The notes below the pieces were generated by a model. It did not search any database, was not told the DNA's origin, and saw only the letters and a program-made list of their open reading frames with translations. From Methyloversatilis sp. RAC08 (GTDB lineage: Bacteria > Pseudomonadota > Gammaproteobacteria > Burkholderiales > Rhodocyclaceae), in the NCBI RefSeq assembly GCF_001713355.1, contig NZ_CP016448.1, forward strand, positions 3,348,001-3,412,000: 64,000 nucleotides of DNA. Reading direction: 5' to 3'. Below, piece by piece: positions 61,108-64,000 of this stretch. The translations under genes and the position numbers were made by a program. Positions within the stretch are counted from its first letter, which is position 1; the number at the start of each line of letters is the position of its first letter.

Positions 61108-61248
61108 GTTGTGCGCTCCTGTATGGATCGGGATTGTCGGCGGGTACTGACGCCTTTCAATGATCGAATAACGGCCGAATGTCCCGTTTTTTTAGCGCCG
61201 ATACAGGCGGCGCCATCAGGAGCGCGTTTTCATCCTGCTTCCTGGGTG

Positions 61249-62268
61249 CTAGGCGAACAGATCAACAAGGCCGCTGCCGCGCCGTGCTGCCGGTGCGATC
61301 AGCAGTTCGCCCTCGCCATTCCCATCGCGCCCGCGCTCGCCGCGCTGGCCGCCCTGGCCCTGCTCGCCGGAGCGCTGTTCGCCGCTCACATTGGTGTCGC
61401 CGAGCGAAATGCCGCCTTCCGCGAGCATTTCACGCAATCGGGGCATGGCCTGCTCCAGCGCTTCCCGCACTTGCGGGTTGGCCGATACGAACTGTGCCGT
61501 GCTCAGATCGCCGCCGATCTGCAACGAAATTTCGATCCGACCCAGGTGCGGTGGCGTCAGGATCAGTTCTGCGCGGCTGTTGCCGTTTTCGGCCAGCCAG
61601 GTCACCTGGTGGCCGATGTCGTCCGCCCAGCCAGGATGCGTGATCGGGGTGGCAACGGCCATTTCGGTGGCGGGCTTTTGTGCCGTGCTCAAATGGGCGC
61701 GGAAATCGCCCTGGGCGAGCTGCGGCGTCGCTGGCTGACCAACGTCCATCCGGGAGTCGCCCGCCAGCAGTGCGTCCGGCAGATTCTTGCCGTTCGCTTC
61801 GCCGGTGCCGTCTGTTGCGGCGGCAATCGCTGCCGCCGGCAAGTCGCCCGACGCCTCGCGCCCTGCTTTCCGGCCGCCTTGGCCGGTCAGATCGAGATCC
61901 AGGTCGGACTGTTCGACCGGCGCATCTCCCCGGCCCGAAAGCCGTTCGACGACGGACAGGGCGGCCGGAACGAGCAGGCCCACCGGCAGCAGCTCGGTCG
62001 CGATGCGGGCCGGATCGGCGCTCAGCGCATCCAGCAGATCGACCTTCTCGTCGTCCGGCGCACCGCTGCCATCATCGAGCAGCTTCGCCAGCAAGGCGGC
62101 GCGCGGGTCTTCGGGCGCGTTCTTCAAAGAGTCCTGCAGCAAGTTTGCAAATGCCGTCGCGGCGTCTTCGGGCGACGCATCGGCACCGATGCCGCGCGCT
62201 TCGCCTACCGGGCCGCTTGACGCGAGCGGCGTGGCGGACGAGGGCAGGCTGAGCTTGATGTCTGACAT
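61249..62268 (-). CDS. fliK: flagellar hook-length control protein FliK
   Basis: 339 residues, with a low-complexity first two-thirds and a conserved C-terminal domain (AELILTPPHLGRIEISLQI) that switches export from hook to filament. The 140-base gap to fliL holds no gene I can see. Confidence 0.88.
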   Translation of the reverse strand: MSDIKLSLPSSATPLASSGPVGEARGIGADASPEDAATAFANLLQDSLKNAPEDPRAALLAKLLDDGSGAPDDEKVDLLDALSADPARIATELLPVGLLVPAALSVVERLSGRGDAPVEQSDLDLDLTGQGGRKAGREASGDLPAAAIAAATDGTGEANGKNLPDALLAGDSRMDVGQPATPQLAQGDFRAHLSTAQKPATEMAVATPITHPGWADDIGHQVTWLAENGNSRAELILTPPHLGRIEISLQIGGDLSTAQFVSANPQVREALEQAMPRLREMLAEGGISLGDTNVSGEQRSGEQGQGGQRGERGRDGNGEGELLIAPAARRGSGLVDLFA

Positions 62269-62340
62269 GGGAAATCCTCCGTTGATGGAGGGGTATAAGC
62301 AGCTAGCGTGCCAGCCGCGGAGCTGCGCGGAGGTGCAGAG

Positions 62341-62778
62341 TCAGTCGTCTGCAACCAGGCGACCCGAACGGTCGTCCGCCACGCGCTGCTCGGCCTTGGC
62401 TTCACGCTTGACCAGCGTGGCCTGATGACGGTCGGACAGGGTTTCGAAGGCCTTTACGCGGGTGCGGGTGTCGAGCCACACGCGCTGGCCGGCTTGGGCG
62501 CGGTCGCGCGATTGTTCGACCTGCTGCTGCTGGTGACCGATGGCGTCGTCGATGCGGGCGAGGAAGGCGGAGTAATTGCTCCACTGGCCCGGTGTCATGC
62601 CGTTGCGCGCAGCGGCCATGAACTGGTCCTGATATTCCTTGCGGTAGTCCTCGAGCATCGTGAGCTTGCGCGACTGGTCGTGCTCGCTGGCGATCAGTGC
62701 CGCCAGCGCGCGAGCCGACTCGTCCATGCGCGTCTGGCTCAGGTCGAGAATGGTCTGCAGTCGAAAGGGTTCAGCCAT
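62341..62778 (-). CDS. fliJ: flagellar export protein FliJ
   Basis: 145 residues, all-helical coiled coil starting MAEPFRLQTILDLSQTRMDES. FliJ escorts export and activates the export apparatus with the ATPase FliI, encoded next to it. Confidence 0.9.
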   Translation of the reverse strand: MAEPFRLQTILDLSQTRMDESARALAALIASEHDQSRKLTMLEDYRKEYQDQFMAAARNGMTPGQWSNYSAFLARIDDAIGHQQQQVEQSRDRAQAGQRVWLDTRTRVKAFETLSDRHQATLVKREAKAEQRVADDRSGRLVADD

Positions 62779-62856
62779 GATTCAAAGGTCTCTCTTCGAC
62801 GGCGCACTTTGCGTGCGGCCGGTCACGGCCGCCACTCGTGTCACCGATTTTTGCAA

Positions 62857-64000
62857 TCAGGGATTCAGACCGAAAATCTGGTGCAGCTTCATCACTGCGT
62901 CCTCAAACCCTTCACGTTCATCCATGGCTTGCTGCAGAAATGCTTCCAGCGTCGGAAACATGTTCACCGCAAGATCGAGCTGCGGGTCCGCGCCCGGCGA
63001 ATAGGCGCCGACCGAAATGAGGTCGCGCGCGCGCTGGTAGCGCGACCACAGACCCTTGAAGCGGCGTACCAGATCGAAATGGCTGGGTTTCACGAGCCCG
63101 TGCATGGCGCGCGACACCGACTGTTCGATGTCGATGGCCGGATAGTGGCCCGCATCGGCCAGCTGGCGGGTCAACACGAAGTGACCGTCGAGAATGGCGC
63201 GCGCCGAGTCGGCGATCGGGTCCTGCTGGTCGTCTCCTTCCGCCAGCACGGTGTAGAAGGCGGTGATCGAGCCGCCACCCTCCGGCCCGTTGCCGGCCCG
63301 TTCGACCAGCTGCGGCAGGCGGGCGAACACGCTTGGCGGGTAGCCGCGGGTGACTGGCGGCTCGCCGATGGCAAGCGCGATCTCGCGTTGCGCCATGGCG
63401 TAGCGGGTCAGCGAATCCATGATGAGCAGCACATGGCGGCCTTGGTCGCGGAACCACTCGGCGACAGTGGTGGCATAGGCGGCGCCCTGCAGCCGCATCA
63501 GCGGGCTGGTATCTGCCGGCGCGGCGACCACGACTGATCGTTTCAGTCCGGCGGCGCCGAGAATCTGCTCGATGAACTCCTTCACTTCGCGGCCCCGTTC
63601 GCCGATCAGCCCGACCACGACCACTTCGGCCGACGTGAAGCGCGCCATCATGCCCAGCAGCACCGACTTGCCGACGCCGGAACCTGCGAACAGGCCGATG
63701 CGCTGGCCGCGGCCGACCGTGAGCAGCGAATTGATCGAGCGGATGCCGGTGTCCATCGTGCGGCGTATAGGCTCGCGCAGCAGCGGATTCACCGCGCGAC
63801 TGGCCACCGAACGCGAATGCCGCGTAATGACGGGGCCGAGACCGTCGAGCGGCCGGCCAGCGCCATCGACCACGCGGCCGAGCAGGGCGTCACCGACCGG
63901 CAGGTGCTTGGCACGGTCGGATGCACGCCGGCGCGGCTCGAGCCTTTCAGTCGGTGTGGGGCGCTGCGGTACCGCTTCGAGCGGAATCACTTGCGCGCCG
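62857..64000 (-). CDS. fliI: flagellum-specific ATPase FliI, 5' partial
   Basis: The export ATPase. About 380 codons remain, with the start beyond the window end. The Walker A is [21 protein letters not shown], with [33 protein letters not shown] and LPQLVERAG typical of the family. Family size is about 450 residues, so roughly 75 are missing. Confidence 0.95.
   Translation of the reverse strand, partial: GAQVIPLEAVPQRPTPTERLEPRRRASDRAKHLPVGDALLGRVVDGAGRPLDGLGPVITRHSRSVASRAVNPLLREPIRRTMDTGIRSINSLLTVGRGQRIGLFAGSGVGKSVLLGMMARFTSAEVVVVGLIGERGREVKEFIEQILGAAGLKRSVVVAAPADTSPLMRLQGAAYATTVAEWFRDQGRHVLLIMDSLTRYAMAQREIALAIGEPPVTRGYPPSVFARLPQLVERAGNGPEGGGSITAFYTVLAEGDDQQDPIADSARAILDGHFVLTRQLADAGHYPAIDIEQSVSRAMHGLVKPSHFDLVRRFKGLWSRYQRARDLISVGAYSPGADPQLDLAVNMFPTLEAFLQQAMDEREGFEDAVMKLHQIFGLNP

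Overview
The window is about 63-65% GC, densely packed chromosomal DNA from a Gram-negative bacterium, almost certainly a betaproteobacterium (Rhodocyclales or a close relative; a Methyloversatilis-like organism would fit, but the species is inferred). Reasons: the block gyrA-serC-pheA-hisC-tyrA-aroA-cmk-rpsA-ihfB-lapA-lapB-rfaE1-cysM, the block thrS-infC-rpmI-rplT-pheS-pheT-ihfA-merR-tRNA-Pro, the surE-pcm-nlpD-rpoS block, ubiG-gph beside an OmpA-type porin, a tmRNA with tag ANDESYALAA, a decayed PEP-CTERM gene and a fli flagellar locus. No phage, insertion sequence, rRNA operon or CRISPR array was seen.

Layout. 1-5.8 kb: end of purK, a Sua5/TsaC tRNA-modification gene, a Tat-like lipoprotein, tRNA-Ala, and cysDN for sulfate activation (CysN carries a decayed APS-kinase tail). 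5.9-8.2 kb: a methyltransferase coupled to a membrane-anchored sulfatase/LTA-synthase-like protein. 8.2-15.1 kb, the most interesting part: a CcdA-like electron carrier, a thioredoxin-like protein and an unassigned ATP-grasp enzyme on the minus strand, next to egtD, senA, senB and a selD/senC gene. This set matches the selenoneine route: EgtD makes hercynine, SelD makes selenophosphate, SenB makes a selenosugar, and SenA joins the selenosugar to hercynine. senA and senB are divergent with start codons that overlap.

15.2-25 kb: tRNA-Leu, dusC, a secreted PHB-depolymerase-like esterase, htpX, a TerB/DUF697 protein, a PEP-CTERM pseudogene, tmRNA, gph-ubiG, an OmpA-family protein and mtaD. 25-43.6 kb: gyrA, then aromatic amino-acid genes, rpsA, ihfB, LPS control genes lapAB and rfaE1, a ComEA-like protein, cysM, the ydbH-ynbE-ydbL envelope operon and a DEDDy exonuclease. 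43.7-51.5 kb: tRNA-Val, a possible threonine-rich leader peptide plus terminator ahead of thrS, then the translation operon to ihfA and a MerR regulator, with tRNA-Pro. 51.6-55.2 kb: surE-pcm-nlpD-rpoS followed by a 70-bp tandem repeat array. 55.2-64 kb: flagellar export and switch genes fliRQPO and fliNMLKJI on the minus strand, split by a GGDEF gene and a small Pmp3-family gene.

Coordinates of starts were chosen from ribosome-binding sites, overlaps and family lengths. All functional names are from recognised motifs and gene order, not from a database search.
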